From positions 1 to 64,000 of the forward strand of contig NZ_VJNB01000011.1 in assembly GCF_007556595.1 (NCBI RefSeq): DNA of 64,000 bases, given 5' to 3'. The notes under the pieces are model-generated. The model was not told the origin of the DNA, did not search any database, and saw only the letters and a list, made by a program, of their open reading frames with translations. Numbering within the stretch: the first letter of the stretch is position 1; each line of letters starts with the position of its first letter. The DNA is from Tepidimonas alkaliphilus (GTDB lineage: Bacteria > Pseudomonadota > Gammaproteobacteria > Burkholderiales > Burkholderiaceae_C). The position numbers were made by a program, and so were the translations under genes. Shown here piece after piece: positions 62,705 through 64,000 of the stretch.

Positions 62705-64000
62705 GATTCCTCCACCTGCAGGATGGCGAGGAACGCCTCCTGCGGCACCTCGACGGTGCCGATCTGCTTCATGCGCTTCTTGCCGGCCTTTTGCTTTTCC
62801 AGCAGCTTGCGCTTGCGGGTGATGTCGCCGCCGTAGCACTTGGCCAGCACGTTCTTGCGCAGCGCCTTGACGGTCTCGCGCGCGATGATCTGCGCGCCGA
62901 TCGCCGCCTGGATGGCGACGTCGAACTGCTGGCGGCTGATGATCTCGCGCATCTTCTGCACCACGGCGCGCGCGCGCTGCTGCGCCTGGCTGCGGTGCAC
63001 GATGATCGACAGCGCATCGACCTTGTCGCCGTTGAGCAGGATGTCAACTTTGACGACGTCGGAAGGGCGGTATTCCTTGAACTCGTAGTCCATCGACGCG
63101 TAGCCGCGGCTGACCGACTTGAGCTTGTCGAAAAAGTCCAGCACGATCTCCGCCAGCGGCAGGTCGTACGTCAGCAGCACCTGCTTGCCGTGGTAGGCCA
63201 TGTTGAGCTGCACGCCGCGCTTGGCGTTGCACAGCGTCATCACCGGCCCGACGTAGTCCTGCGGCACGTAGATGTGCACGGTGACGATCGGCTCGCGGAT
63301 CTCCTGGATGCGCCCTGGATCGGGCATCTTGGAGGGGTTCTCGACCTCGATGACCTCGCCGTTGCCCTTGACGACCTGATAGACGACGCTCGGCGCGGTG
63401 GTGATGAGGTCCTGGTCGAACTCGCGCTCCAGCCGCTCCTGCACGATCTCCATGTGCAGCAGGCCGAGGAACCCGCAGCGAAAGCCAAAGCCCAGCGCCT
63501 GCGACACCTCCGGCTCGAAATGCAGCGAGGCGTCGTTGAGCTGAAGCTTTTCCAGCGCGTCGCGCAGCGCGTCGTATTCGCTGGCCTCGGTCGGGTACAG
63601 CCCGGCGAACACCATCGGCTGCACCTCCTTGAAGCCGGGCAACGGCTCGGTGGCCGCCGGCAGGTTGGCGCCACTCGAGGTCTTGAACGACGTGACGGTG
63701 TCGCCGACGCGTGCGGCCTTCAGTTCCTTGATGCCGGCGATCACGTAGCCGACCTCGCCGGCATGCAGCGTCTCGCGCGGCTGGTTGGCCGGCGTGAAGA
63801 CGCCGAGTTTCTCGACCTGGTAGGTGGCGCCGGTGGCCATCAGGCGGATGCGGTCGCCGCGGTCGAGCTTGCCGTCGACCACCCGCACCAGCATCACCAC
63901 GCCGACGTAGTTGTCGAACCAGGAGTCGATGATCATCGCGCGCAGCGGGCCGTCGGGGTTGCCGCGCGGCGGCGGCACCTTGGCCACGATCGCCTCCAGG
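62701..64000 (-). CDS. lepA: Elongation factor 4 LepA (5' end outside window)
   Basis: The C-terminal 433 residues of the back-translocase/elongation factor 4; the frame is open to the window edge, so about the first third, including most G motifs, is missing. Seen are [28 protein letters not shown], then [74 protein letters not shown], which is the diagnostic LepA tail. Its TGA overlaps the lepB ATG. Confidence 0.98.
   Translation of the reverse strand, partial: LEAIVAKVPPPRGNPDGPLRAMIIDSWFDNYVGVVMLVRVVDGKLDRGDRIRLMATGATYQVEKLGVFTPANQPRETLHAGEVGYVIAGIKELKAARVGDTVTSFKTSSGANLPAATEPLPGFKEVQPMVFAGLYPTEASEYDALRDALEKLQLNDASLHFEPEVSQALGFGFRCGFLGLLHMEIVQERLEREFDQDLITTAPSVVYQVVKGNGEVIEVENPSKMPDPGRIQEIREPIVTVHIYVPQDYVGPVMTLCNAKRGVQLNMAYHGKQVLLTYDLPLAEIVLDFFDKLKSVSRGYASMDYEFKEYRPSDVVKVDILLNGDKVDALSIIVHRSQAQQRARAVVQKMREIISRQQFDVAIQAAIGAQIIARETVKALRKNVLAKCYGGDITRKRKLLEKQKAGKKRMKQIGTVEVPQEAFLAILQVEES

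Overview
The window is a gene-dense stretch of a high-GC betaproteobacterial chromosome, almost certainly Burkholderiales. The evidence is the set of recognisable proteins and their order: rpsP-rimM-trmD-rplS; gatCAB divergent from mreBCD-mrdA; acnB/lyase/mdh divergent from gntR-sdhCDAB-sdhE-gltA; leuCD-leuB-asd-fimV-truA-trpFBA-accD; and lepA-lepB-rnc-era-recO-pdxJ-acpS-nagZ. The flavocytochrome c sulfide dehydrogenase locus at the left suggests reduced-sulfur oxidation, as in Tepidimonas- or Thiomonas-like members. That genus-level guess is inference. No tRNA, rRNA, CRISPR array, IS element or phage gene was seen, and no gene-free stretch exceeds about 300 bases.

Layout. 1-1123: 3' part of ftsY, cut by the window edge. 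1288-3665: monoheme cytochrome c, Tat-exported FccB-type flavoprotein and diheme cytochrome c, with a strong hairpin before the last gene. 3687-8209: a DUF3422 membrane protein divergent from a large PAS-GGDEF-EAL protein. 8394-10799: a three-gene nucleotide-sugar cassette (3,4-ketoisomerase, aminotransferase, N-formyltransferase) whose last gene is strikingly AT-rich; it ends at a near-textbook bidirectional terminator. 10919-13142 (minus): the rpsP-rimM-trmD-rplS operon. 13206-25739: mixed metabolic, transport and housekeeping genes, including GNAT, TM2 protein, AEC transporter, msrA, cation/proton antiporter, a solute-binding protein with an FAD monooxygenase, sppA, a Rieske protein, maf with a tetrapyrrole-methylase-family gene, a 5'-nucleotidase, crcB and pyrE. 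25770-29109 (minus): gatCAB. 29265-33715: the cell-elongation operon mreBCD-mrdA.

33809-44495 is a TCA-cycle supercluster around a GntR regulator. Aconitase, a citrate-lyase-beta-like protein and malate dehydrogenase run leftward; gntR, succinate dehydrogenase with its FAD assembly factor, and citrate synthase run rightward. A perfect 12-bp palindrome lies between mdh and gntR next to a good sigma70-type mdh promoter. It is the natural candidate operator.

44613-56555 is a long rightward biosynthetic run (leucine, aspartate-family, tryptophan, malonyl-CoA) with a tiny entericidin-like lipoprotein between leuC and leuD. 56580-64000 runs leftward from a truncated lepA to nagZ, and almost every junction shows start/stop overlap.

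Most of the window is conserved core genome. The most distinctive parts are the laterally acquired formamido-sugar cassette, the sulfide dehydrogenase locus with two different cytochrome partners, the candidate TCA operator with a possibly leaderless gntR, and a short hairpin-forming in-frame insertion in gatA. I did not find a clear candidate for a wholly new biological system.
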